Source of the DNA: Gammaproteobacteria bacterium
Lineage (GTDB): Bacteria; Pseudomonadota; Gammaproteobacteria; Chromatiales; Sedimenticolaceae
Assembly: GCA_020445165.1 (NCBI GenBank)
Contig: JAGRHE010000033.1
Coordinates: 1 to 18,491, forward strand
Direction of reading: 5' to 3'
Length of the DNA stretch: 18,491 bases
In this document: piece by piece, positions 1 through 7,362 of the stretch
Position numbering within the stretch: position 1 is the first letter of the stretch
How the letters are laid out: each line of letters starts with the position of its first letter
The notes under the pieces: generated by a model
The model's input: only the letters and a program-made list of their open reading frames with translations
Databases searched by the model: none
Told to the model about the DNA's origin: nothing
Program-made: the position numbers and the translations under genes

Positions 1-319
1 CATCGTTCGGCCGGTAGATCTCGGTGCCGGTCAGGTCGGCCGGCAGCAGGTCGGGCGTGAACTGGATGCGATGGAAATCGCCTTCGAGCCCGCCGGCCAG
101 CGTCTTGACCGCCTTGGTCTTGGCCAGGCCCGGCGCACCCTCGACCAGCAGATGGCCGTCGGCGAGCAGCGCGATCAGCAGGCGTTCGACCAGTTCCTGC
201 TGGCCGAGAATTTGGCTCTCGACATGGTCGCGCAGCGCACACAGACGCGCGTGGATTGCGCGGTCGGTAGCACCGCCCGGGTTGATGTCGGCTTGCGTCC
301 CGCCCGTCGGCACACTCAT
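1..319 (-). CDS. MoxR-family AAA+ ATPase, N-terminal part (cut by window edge)
   Basis: Reading leftward from an ATG at 319-317, 106 residues are open to the edge; the C-terminal two thirds are missing. Residues 61-68 read GAPGLAKT, the Walker A loop in the form typical of MoxR ATPases. They follow an ILGQQELVERLLIALLADGH segment (37-56) and precede FTPDLLPADLTGTEIYRP (87-104), the conserved MoxR block between Walker A and Walker B. MoxR proteins are cytoplasmic chaperone-like ATPases that often act with VWA-domain and DUF58 proteins; such partners, if present, would lie left of the window. An AGGAG ribosome-binding site sits about nine bases before the ATG. The gene is divergent from the iron-sulfur flavoprotein gene at 530. 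The family call is firm; the specific role is unknown. Confidence 0.93.
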   Translation of the reverse strand, partial: MSVPTGGTQADINPGGATDRAIHARLCALRDHVESQILGQQELVERLLIALLADGHLLVEGAPGLAKTKAVKTLAGGLEGDFHRIQFTPDLLPADLTGTEIYRPND

Positions 320-529
320 CGATCGTTCTCCTGCAGCTGCTGTATCGTCGTCTTAGTCCATGTCCTGGACGGAATGTTCCGGGTGATCATCGCACGTAAG
401 CGTGTACGCTTGCCGGTCGCCCTCTTTCGATCTTGACCTGAATCGTGCAGGCTTGAGGCGATTCTGCAGCAGCGCCGTGAAACGGGCGCTGCACGAGTTT
501 CCAGCAACAGCACCGTCAAAAGGCGAACC
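320..529. promoter_or_regulatory. Divergent intergenic region between the MoxR gene and the Fe-S reductase gene
   Basis: These 210 bases must carry the 5' signals for both outward-facing genes. A TTGACC at 433-438 could be a -35 element for the rightward gene, but the hexamer at the right distance (AGGCGA or GGCGAT around 456-462) is a poor -10, so I do not assign a promoter. An AAAGG just upstream of 530 is a plausible ribosome-binding site. No open frame here looks like a protein. Confidence 0.35.
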
Positions 530-1987
530 ATGCCCGATTCCCTGCCCCTGTCCCGCGCCGCTCGCCTGGCCAACGTCTCGCGCGGCGACCTGCAGGCCCG
601 CCTCAAGGACCTCGACATCGAGATGTTCGAGGGCAAGATCGCGATCGGCGACCTGCTCCGGGCCTATCCCGACATCGATCTCGATGCCGACCCGACGCTG
701 GAACGCCTGGCCGCGATCCGCCGCGACGCCTTCGCCAAGCGCGGACGCAAGGACACGCGTCTGCCGGACGCCGAGGTGCTGATGGCACGCCTGCACGACT
801 TCCAGGCCACGCTGACGCGCACCAAGGCCGCGCTGAACAACGCCGAGTTGCTGATGCGTGAGCTCAGCGATGAGCTGGACAATGCACTCGACAGCGATGA
901 CCGGTCGTTGCGCGAGCTGGTCGGCGACCTGCGACGACGCCTGCAGCGTGCCGCGCAAGGCAGGCCGCCGACCAACGACCGCGAGGCGGTGCTGTTCGCC
1001 AAGGACGCACTGCTCAGCCTGATGAATGCCAGCGTGAAGCTACTGCCCAGCGGCCACGAGTTCTTCGTCGCCGGCCAGGACTCGGTGCTCGAAGGCGCGC
1101 TCAAGTCCGGGCTTTACCTGGACTACGGTTGTGCCAGCGGCAACTGCGGCCAGTGCAGGGTGCGTGTCCTGTCGGGCCGGGTGAAGCAGGTGCGCGACTA
1201 CGACTTCGTACTGAGCACGCGGGAAAAGGAAGACGGCTACATACTGGCCTGCTCGCATACCCCTGTCACCGACCTTCTGATCGAGGCACACGAGGCGGAC
1301 AAGCCGGCCGACCTGCCGCGCCAGCAGATCCGCGTACGGGTACGCAAACAGATTCCGCTCGGCGATGTCGCGGTACTGCTCAATGTGCAGACACCACGCA
1401 CCAGCACCCTGCGCTTTATGGCCGGCCAACGCGTACGGCTGACCAGCGACAGCGGCTCCGCGGTCGAGTTACCGGTCGCCAGCTGTCCGTGCGACGCACG
1501 CAATCTGCAGTTTCTCTTGCGGCGCGACAAGTGCGCCGCGCTGATCGACGAATGCGTGACCGGCGAGGCGCTGACACTCGATGGCCCACGTGGTGATTTC
1601 CTGCTGCACGACGAATCGGTCGCCCCGGCCGTGTTCCTGTCTGTCGGTGACGGCATCGCGCCGATCAAGAGCCTGGTCGAACACGCCATCACCATCGATC
1701 ACGCTGAGATGCTGCACCTGTTCCGGATCGACGACATCCCGGTCGGCAGCCACGTCGGCAACCTGTGCCGTGCGTGGAACGATGCGCTGGACAATTTCAC
1801 CTACACACGCCTGGCCAACAGCACGACACCGCAGCAGGCGCTGGATGCGCTCGAACAACGCGTCGTCGACATCAATGACTGCGACATCTACCTGGCCGGC
1901 CCAAGAACGTGGGTCGACGGCATGCACGCTGCGCTCGCCGCGCGCGGCATGCCGGGTGACCGCTGGCAGATCGCGATCGCCGAGTGA
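530..1987 (+). CDS. 2Fe-2S ferredoxin / FAD-NAD(P) oxidoreductase with HTH-like N-terminal domain
   Basis: The 485-residue protein has three parts. Residues 1-50 resemble a MerR/excisionase-type winged helix (SRAARLANVSRGDLQARL, then EGKIAIGDLLRAYP). Residues 80-140 are charged, helical and probably coiled coil. From about 165 a plant-type ferredoxin domain carries the four cluster cysteines C201, C206, C209 (GCASGNCGQC) and C241. The rest is a ferredoxin-NAD(P) reductase-like module: a flavin region (289-304 and GPRGDF at 352-357), a nucleotide-binding loop GDGIAPIKS (373-381) and the closing YLAGPRTW (454-461). This layout is like CDP-6-deoxyglucose reductase and oxygenase reductases, which pass electrons from NAD(P)H through flavin to the 2Fe-2S cluster. 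The acceptor is unknown because no oxygenase lies next door. The usual flavin RxYS motif is replaced by ELPVASCP (313-320). The ATG follows AAAGGCGA. The reductase call is firm; the HTH assignment is tentative. Confidence 0.88.
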   Translation: MPDSLPLSRAARLANVSRGDLQARLKDLDIEMFEGKIAIGDLLRAYPDIDLDADPTLERLAAIRRDAFAKRGRKDTRLPDAEVLMARLHDFQATLTRTKAALNNAELLMRELSDELDNALDSDDRSLRELVGDLRRRLQRAAQGRPPTNDREAVLFAKDALLSLMNASVKLLPSGHEFFVAGQDSVLEGALKSGLYLDYGCASGNCGQCRVRVLSGRVKQVRDYDFVLSTREKEDGYILACSHTPVTDLLIEAHEADKPADLPRQQIRVRVRKQIPLGDVAVLLNVQTPRTSTLRFMAGQRVRLTSDSGSAVELPVASCPCDARNLQFLLRRDKCAALIDECVTGEALTLDGPRGDFLLHDESVAPAVFLSVGDGIAPIKSLVEHAITIDHAEMLHLFRIDDIPVGSHVGNLCRAWNDALDNFTYTRLANSTTPQQALDALEQRVVDINDCDIYLAGPRTWVDGMHAALAARGMPGDRWQIAIAE

Positions 1988-2050
1988 AGGTCGTTGCGGA
2001 CGTTCGATCGGGTGGCTGCGCCCGGCGCGCGCTGCCAGGCGCCTGCCTCG

Positions 2051-2437
2051 TCAGCGCCGGTTGATGCTGAATCCACCCGGTCCCAACAGCGCGATCGCGA
2101 TCGCCGTCACCAGGTACATGCCCTGAAGCTCCAACTGCCAGCCACCGTGGGACGTCAACTGGAACAGTTGGTGGGCATGCGCCAGCCCAATGGCGAACAA
2201 CATGTTCAGCGCGATGATCACGCCACCCAGGCGGGCATGGAAACCGAGGACCACCATCAACGGCGCCACGATCTCACCGATGTAGACGCCGTAAGCAAGT
2301 GCCGTTGGCAGTCCCGCGTTGGCCAGCATCCCCTCGATTCCCCCGATACCGTGCAACAGCTTGGCGATCCCATGCAGCAGGATGAGTATGCCGAGAGCGA
2401 GTCTCAGGATGAGCAGGCCGAAGTCGTTTTGCAACAT
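2051..2437 (-). CDS. DoxX family membrane protein
   Basis: The 128-residue protein is almost entirely hydrophobic, with four likely membrane helices: around residues 7-28 (LLILRLALGILILLHGIAKL), 48-65, 69-88 and 105-121. The early LRLALGILILLHGIAKL with glycine and histidine is characteristic of DoxX/DoxD-type proteins. The family occurs in quinone-linked or redox-stress membrane complexes in some bacteria, but most members, including this one, have no assigned substrate. I chose ATG 2437 because GGAG lies just upstream and the helix starts at once; an in-frame start at 2497 would run through a hairpin. The gene converges with the Fe-S reductase, with 63 bases between their stops. Confidence 0.87.
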   Translation of the reverse strand: MLQNDFGLLILRLALGILILLHGIAKLLHGIGGIEGMLANAGLPTALAYGVYIGEIVAPLMVVLGFHARLGGVIIALNMLFAIGLAHAHQLFQLTSHGGWQLELQGMYLVTAIAIALLGPGGFSINRR

Positions 2438-2465
2438 GGTGGTTTCTCCAGCGGATCTCTCAGAA

Positions 2466-2495
2466 GCGACATTCCCGCCGCCACGGGAATGTCGC
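2466..2495. repeat. Perfect 12-bp inverted repeat in the doxX leader
   Basis: GCGACATTCCCG (2466-2477) and CGGGAATGTCGC (2484-2495) are exact inverted copies separated by CCGCCA. The hairpin lies 29 bases upstream of the DoxX start on the minus strand. No T-run follows on either strand, so an intrinsic terminator is unlikely. The ATTCCCG/CGGGAAT core resembles the REP-like palindromes scattered between genes in many proteobacteria; an operator or mRNA leader structure is also possible. Confidence 0.75.
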
Positions 2496-2784
2496 AAAAC
2501 GGATGATTCGAGGTGCCCTCCAGCACGCCGGGCACATGGACTTACAGCGCAAGCTTAACGCCACGATCCACATCTTGTGCGCTCTACACGCTGATCGACG
2601 CTGAAGAAAAGCCGGCAACGTCCAGATCAATGCCCAGGGTTCGATCGCGGCATGCTTCTCTTTTTTCGAGCTTCGCACCTCCCGATGCGTCGATTGCCGC
2701 TAATCTTGGGGTTCAGGTGGACGCCTTAGAGCCGGCACCGACCATTCCTTCACCTGCCGCCAGACTGTCGAGGAAAGCGCCTTC

Positions 2785-3969
2785 ATGTCCGACCTCATCC
2801 TGCTTGGCACCCGCAAGGGCACCGTGATGCTCGATCGTGACCCCGTGGGCTGGCGCCCGCGACCCATCGCGCACGCCGGGGTCCCGGTCTGTTACGCGGC
2901 GCGCGATCCGCGCAATGGCACCTTGTGGGCATCGCTGGACCACGGCCACTGGGGCCCTAAGCTGTCGCGCTCACGCGACGGCGGCAAAACCTGGCAGGAC
3001 GCACCATCGATCCGATACCCGGAAGGCGCACGCTACATCGTCAAGTATCTGCCGGCACCCGACTTCGATCCCAGCAAACCGACTGGACAGCCCGAGTATG
3101 CCGATGCAACCGTGTACAAGATCTGGCAGATCGCGTTCGGCAGTGCCGCGCAGCCGGGCCGGTTGTATGCCGGCACGATTCCGGGCGGCCTGTTCGTCAG
3201 TGACGATGACGGCGAATCCTGGCAACTGAACCGTCCGCTGTGGAACCATGAGAGCCGCGGCGGCGACCTGTTCGCCGGCGACGCGACCAGCGAAAACCGC
3301 TGGGGTGGCACCCCCGCGAGCATCGACTACGGGGTGTTCGAACCGGGCATCCATTCGATCTTGGTCGATCCGCGCGATCCGGATCACATCCATGTCGCGG
3401 TCTCATCGGCCGGCGTGCTCGAAACCCGCGACGGCGGCAACAGCTGGGCCGGTCGCAACCAGGGCATGTTGATGGACTACCTGCCAACCCCGGCTGCCGA
3501 ATGGGGCCATGATCCGCACTTCATCGCCGGCTGCCCCGGCCAGCCGGACCACCTGTGGCAACAGAACCACTGCGGTGTGTTCTACAGCGACGATGGCGCA
3601 CGCAGCTGGCACAAGGTGAGCAAACCGGAGACCGGCGCGAACTTCGGCTTCCCGGTCGCAGTCGACGCGCATGACGGTCGCACCGCCTGGGTCTTGCCGG
3701 CACACAGCGACGCGCAGCGTATGGCCATCGACGGCAGCCTGTCGGTGGCGCGCACTTCCGACGGCGGACAGTCGTGGCAATCGTTTCGTGACGGCCTGCC
3801 GCAGAGCAATGCCTATGACATCGTGCTGCGACACGCGATGGACGTGGCTGGTGACTACCTTTGCTTCGGCAGCACCACGGGCAACGTCTATCTGTCTGAC
3901 GACCGCGGCGAGAGCTGGCGCTGCCTGGGCAACAACTTTCCACCGGTGTACTCGGTGCGCTTCGCCTGA
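2785..3969 (+). CDS. Asp-box (BNR) beta-propeller protein, sialidase-like fold
   Basis: The 394-residue protein contains six Asp boxes (S/T-x-D-x-G-x-S/T-W type): SRDGGKTW at 63-70, SDDDGESW 139-146, TRDGGNSW 214-221, SDDGARSW 268-275 (degenerate), TSDGGQSW 324-331 and SDDRGESW 371-378. Their spacing implies a six- or seven-bladed propeller filling the whole chain. I see no sialidase FRIP motif and no signal peptide, so an extracellular sialidase is unlikely; the family also includes Vps10-, photosystem-assembly- and xyloglucanase-like propellers. GAGGAA lies about ten bases before ATG 2785. The next gene starts only 5-20 bases after the stop, so the two are probably co-transcribed. The fold call is firm; the function is unknown. 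Confidence 0.85.
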   Translation: MSDLILLGTRKGTVMLDRDPVGWRPRPIAHAGVPVCYAARDPRNGTLWASLDHGHWGPKLSRSRDGGKTWQDAPSIRYPEGARYIVKYLPAPDFDPSKPTGQPEYADATVYKIWQIAFGSAAQPGRLYAGTIPGGLFVSDDDGESWQLNRPLWNHESRGGDLFAGDATSENRWGGTPASIDYGVFEPGIHSILVDPRDPDHIHVAVSSAGVLETRDGGNSWAGRNQGMLMDYLPTPAAEWGHDPHFIAGCPGQPDHLWQQNHCGVFYSDDGARSWHKVSKPETGANFGFPVAVDAHDGRTAWVLPAHSDAQRMAIDGSLSVARTSDGGQSWQSFRDGLPQSNAYDIVLRHAMDVAGDYLCFGSTTGNVYLSDDRGESWRCLGNNFPPVYSVRFA

Positions 3970-3989
3970 CCGCCATGCCCCGGATCTCG

Positions 3990-4253
3990 ATGACGACTCA
4001 CCTTTACCGCTTTTTTCCGGCATTGGAAGAGAAGGAGATCACCGTGCCGGCCGGCTCCGTGGCCGAGGTACTGCGTGCGGTCGACGCGCTGGCGCCCGGC
4101 TTTCTCGGCTACGTGCTCGATGAGCGCGGCGTACTGCGACGCCACGTCAACCTGTGCGTGAACGACGTCTTCGTGATCGACAGGAAGAACCTGTCCGACC
4201 AGGTCGATGACGATGCGACGCTGTATATCTTTCAGGCCCTGACCGGGGGATAG
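3990..4253 (+). CDS. MoaD/ThiS-family ubiquitin-fold protein with C-terminal Gly-Gly
   Basis: The 87-residue product reads like a beta-grasp sulfur carrier: a short first strand (HLYRFFPALEE), the PAGSVAEVLRAVDALAPGF helix region, VNLCVNDVFV, and a late strand LYIFQALTGG ending exactly in Gly-Gly. MoaD and ThiS need that terminal diglycine for adenylation and thiocarboxylation by a MoeB/ThiF-type E1 enzyme. No such E1 and no molybdopterin or thiamine gene lies in the window, so the carrier may serve another pathway. It follows the Asp-box propeller gene with almost no gap. ATG 3975 is an alternative five codons earlier; 3990 was preferred because GGA precedes it at a normal distance. Confidence 0.8.
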   Translation: MTTHLYRFFPALEEKEITVPAGSVAEVLRAVDALAPGFLGYVLDERGVLRRHVNLCVNDVFVIDRKNLSDQVDDDATLYIFQALTGG

Positions 4254-4592
4254 CAAAGCCGCGCTGCACCACGCACCGATAACGGGTAAATGGACACGAC
4301 TGACTGCGATGAGTTTGGCGCAGCACCTCGCGATATCCAGAAAGCACTGCCCACATGAGATCACCGTCGCGTAGGTACAGATGCAGCGGCCAATCGTCGG
4401 GGCGGATCGGTGTCAGCGTATTCATCCGCCAGTCTGTTTGACGGGGAACCGGGGGCTTGGAACGATTGCCATACGAGCAAGTCCAATTGGGCTCGCGGAC
4501 GACCTGCCGACGGCAGCGGGTTGAAGTCGCGATCCGTCTTCGCCTTCACTCCGTTGCTGTGTCGTGAACCAACGGAAAACACCGGACAGACG
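4254..4592. other. 339-base gap between the MoaD-like gene and the P-type ATPase
   Basis: Apart from the pyrC remnant at 4310-4425 I see no gene here. An open frame continuing upstream of the ATPase to 4410 encodes low-complexity non-membrane sequence unlike any P-type ATPase N-terminus and is not counted as coding. No strong promoter hexamer pair or terminator was found. Confidence 0.5.
4310..4425 (-). pseudogene. pyrC: Degraded 5' remnant of dihydroorotase (pyrC)
   Basis: From an ATG at 4425 on the minus strand the translation begins MNTLTPIRPDDWPLHLYL, followed by RDGDLMWAVL. PyrC proteins of the E. coli type begin with an IRRPDDWHLHLRDGDML block, so the match is specific. The copy is damaged: the first zinc-ligand histidine of the HxH pair is proline, two extra residues (LY) sit before RDGD, and similarity stops within about 35 codons. 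The open frame then runs on antisense through the MoaD-like gene, where it makes no protein sense. It is most likely a leftover fragment of a once complete pyrC. Confidence 0.6.
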
Positions 4593-7310
4593 ATGAAAGA
4601 CCTGCTTGAGAGACACTGGCATCACCTGCCCCAAGACGAGGCCCTGGATCTGCTCGACAGTAATGCGGAAAAGGGCCTCGACCGTTTCGCGATCGAGCAG
4701 CGGCAAAAGGACTTCGGCCCGAATCTGCTGACCCAGCGCAAGGGCAAGGGCCCGATACTCCGCTTCCTGCTGCAGTTTCACCAGGCCCTGGTCTACATCC
4801 TGCTCGCCGCGGTCGTGATCAAGATCATGCTGGGTGCCTGGGTCGACGCCAGCGTGATCTTCGGCGTGGTGCTGCTCAACGCCATCATCGGTTTCGTCCA
4901 GGAGGGCAAGGCGCTGAGTGCGCTGGCGGCCCTCTCGCGTGCACTGACCACGACCTCCACGGTCGTTCGCGCCGGCGAAAAACAACAGATCGACGCCGCG
5001 CAGCTGGTGCCGGGAGACATCGTGCTGTTGGCGTCGGGTGACAAGGTTCCTGCGGATCTTCGCCTGCTACGCAGTCGCAACCTGCAGATCGACGAATCCT
5101 CGCTGACCGGCGAGTCCGTACCGGTTGGAAAGCAGACGGCAGCGCTGGCCCACGACGTCGTGCTCGCAGAACGTACGAACATGGCCTATTCGTCCAGTCT
5201 GGTGACCTATGGCACGGGGGTCGGGGTGGTCACAGAAACCGGCGATGCCACCGAGATCGGGCGTATCTCGGAGCTCATCGCCAGTGCCGAGGTGCTGGCA
5301 ACGCCGTTGACGCGCAAGATCGCGCGGTTCAGCCATCTGCTGCTGTATGCCATCCTGGCGCTGGCCGCCCTGACCTTCGGCATCGGCCTGTGGCATGGCG
5401 GGTCGGCCGTCGACATGTTTATGGCGGCGGTGGCGATGGCCGTTGCCATGATCCCGGAGGGACTGCCCGCCGTCCTGACCATCACGCTGGCGATCGGCGT
5501 CGCACGGATGGCCAAGCGCCATGCCATCATCCGCCATCTGCCGGCGGTGGAGACCTTGGGCAGCACCACGGTGATCTGTTCGGACAAGACCGGCACCCTG
5601 ACTCGCAACGAGATGACAGTACAGCGACTGTGGGCCGGCGGCGAAACCGCCGATGTCTCGGGTGTCGGCTATGCACCGCAGGGCGAGATCTCCCGCGATG
5701 GCCAGATCCTGGACGTCTCGCAACGTCCAGCCCTGCTCGAGCTGCTGCGCGCCGGCCTGCTTTGCAATGACGCCGTCCTCAAGCAGGACGACAGCGACTG
5801 GCGAATCGAGGGCGACCCGACCGAGGGCGCACTGCTCGTCGCAGCCGGAAAGGCCGGACTGGAGCGGCGCGCGCTGCTGGACGACTATCCCAGGCTCGAC
5901 GCGATCCCCTTCGAATCGCAACACCAGTACATGGCGACGCTGCACGGCGGAAGTCACGGCATCGTCTACCTGAAGGGCTCCGTGGAGAGTCTGCTCGAGC
6001 GTTGCACGACGATGCTGGATGCCGACGGCGGGATCGTCCCGCTCGACAGCGAGGTCGTCCATCAGCAGGTACATGCGATGGCCAGCCAGGGACAGCGCGT
6101 GCTGGCCTTTGCCCGGCTGGTCGTCGCATCGGGCACCACCGGCATCGATCACCCACATGTGGCCAGCGGTCTGACCTTTCTCGGCCTGCAGGGGATGATC
6201 GACCCGCCGCGCGAGGAGGCGATCCGCGCGGTTCGCGTGTGCCAGTCGGCTGGAATCAGGGTCAAGATGATCACCGGCGATCATGCCGCAACAGCGGCCG
6301 CGATCGCCGGCCAGATCGGGCTGGGCGGCCGGTTGCCGGACGCGGCGCCCCCGGACGTGCTTACCGGTCGTGAACTGGAAGCACTGTCAGATGCGGAGTT
6401 GATCGCTGCGGCCAGCGATACCGAGGTGTTCGCCCGGGTGACTCCGGAGCAGAAGCTGCGCCTGGTCGAGGCGCTGCAGGCGCGCGGCGAGGTGACGGCG
6501 ATGACCGGCGACGGGGTCAACGATGCGCCGGCCCTGCGCCGCGCCGACATTGGCGTTGCGATGGGGATCAATGGCACCGAGGTGTCGAAGGAGGCAGCCG
6601 ACATGGTGCTGACCGACGACAACTTCGCGACCATCGCCGCTGCGGTCGAGGAGGGCCGCAGTGTGTTCGCCAACCTGATCAAGTTCATCACCTGGATACT
6701 GCCAACCAACGCCGGCCAGGGACTGGTGATCATCGTCGCGGTGATGGCCGCCCAGCCGCTGCCGGTACTGCCGGTGCAGGCGCTGTGGATCAATATGACC
6801 ACCGCGGTCCTGCTGGGCCTGGCCCTGGCCTTCGAGCCCAGGGAACCTGGCATCATGGGCCGTCCGCCAAGGCGCCCGGATACGCCGATCCTGAACGGCG
6901 AGCTGATCTTCCGGATCGCCCTGGTCGGCTTGCTCTTGCTGATCGGCAGTTTCGGCCTCTTCGAGTGGGCGCTGCAGCGCGGTGCCAGCGAGGCGGAGGC
7001 CCGCACCATTGCGATCAATGTCTTCGCCGTGGGCCAGTCCTTCTACCTGCTGAACTGCCGTTCGCTGCGTTACTCGATGTTCCGGCTGGGATTGTTCAGC
7101 AACCCGTGGATATGGGCCGGTATCGCCGCCATGATGGCGGCACAGCTGTTGTTGACCTACGTGCCGGTGATGAACTGGCTGTTCCACACCGCACCGATCG
7201 GCTGGATCGACTGGCTGCACATCATTCTGGTCGGCCTGGCGATCTACCTGGTCATCGGCGCAGAAAAGCGCTGGCGGTTGCACAGGGAAACCAAACCGGC
7301 ACAGCATTGA
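4593..7310 (+). CDS. Type II (P2A-like) cation-transporting P-type ATPase
   Basis: The 905-residue protein has the full P-type set: an N-terminal cation-ATPase domain (WHHLPQDEALDLL near residue 9), M1-M2 helices, actuator motif TGES at 172-175, M4 PEGLP at 288-292, phosphorylation site DKTGTLT with D331, hinge GDGVND at 639-644, and six C-terminal membrane helices. It is an inner-membrane pump that cycles through an aspartyl-phosphate. In M5 the SERCA NxxE site reads N706-A-G-Q709, and in M6 the NxxTD site reads N734-M-T-T737-A738. Two acidic Ca2+ ligands are therefore missing and the ion is not predictable. ATG 4593 starts the conserved region. The gene converges with the Usp/antiporter block; 52 bases separate the stops. 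Confidence 0.92.
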   Translation: MKDLLERHWHHLPQDEALDLLDSNAEKGLDRFAIEQRQKDFGPNLLTQRKGKGPILRFLLQFHQALVYILLAAVVIKIMLGAWVDASVIFGVVLLNAIIGFVQEGKALSALAALSRALTTTSTVVRAGEKQQIDAAQLVPGDIVLLASGDKVPADLRLLRSRNLQIDESSLTGESVPVGKQTAALAHDVVLAERTNMAYSSSLVTYGTGVGVVTETGDATEIGRISELIASAEVLATPLTRKIARFSHLLLYAILALAALTFGIGLWHGGSAVDMFMAAVAMAVAMIPEGLPAVLTITLAIGVARMAKRHAIIRHLPAVETLGSTTVICSDKTGTLTRNEMTVQRLWAGGETADVSGVGYAPQGEISRDGQILDVSQRPALLELLRAGLLCNDAVLKQDDSDWRIEGDPTEGALLVAAGKAGLERRALLDDYPRLDAIPFESQHQYMATLHGGSHGIVYLKGSVESLLERCTTMLDADGGIVPLDSEVVHQQVHAMASQGQRVLAFARLVVASGTTGIDHPHVASGLTFLGLQGMIDPPREEAIRAVRVCQSAGIRVKMITGDHAATAAAIAGQIGLGGRLPDAAPPDVLTGRELEALSDAELIAAASDTEVFARVTPEQKLRLVEALQARGEVTAMTGDGVNDAPALRRADIGVAMGINGTEVSKEAADMVLTDDNFATIAAAVEEGRSVFANLIKFITWILPTNAGQGLVIIVAVMAAQPLPVLPVQALWINMTTAVLLGLALAFEPREPGIMGRPPRRPDTPILNGELIFRIALVGLLLLIGSFGLFEWALQRGASEAEARTIAINVFAVGQSFYLLNCRSLRYSMFRLGLFSNPWIWAGIAAMMAAQLLLTYVPVMNWLFHTAPIGWIDWLHIILVGLAIYLVIGAEKRWRLHRETKPAQH

Positions 7311-7362
7311 CGCACGCTGCCGCCGGAGCTCACCACATCCCCGGGCACAGACAGGCGAGTTG

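Noticed and set aside
353..958. 201-residue minus-strand open frame opposite the Fe-S reductase start
   Set aside because: It is antisense to a well-supported gene and has no domain; high GC produces long shadow frames.
4410..4592. 61-codon N-terminal extension of the P-type ATPase
   Set aside because: The added sequence does not resemble any P-type ATPase N-terminus and overlaps the pyrC remnant; conserved sequence begins at 4593.
5067..6284. 405-residue minus-strand open frame inside the P-type ATPase
   Set aside because: It overlaps the catalytic core of a certain gene and its Asp/His/Gln/Arg-rich sequence is typical of an antisense shadow.
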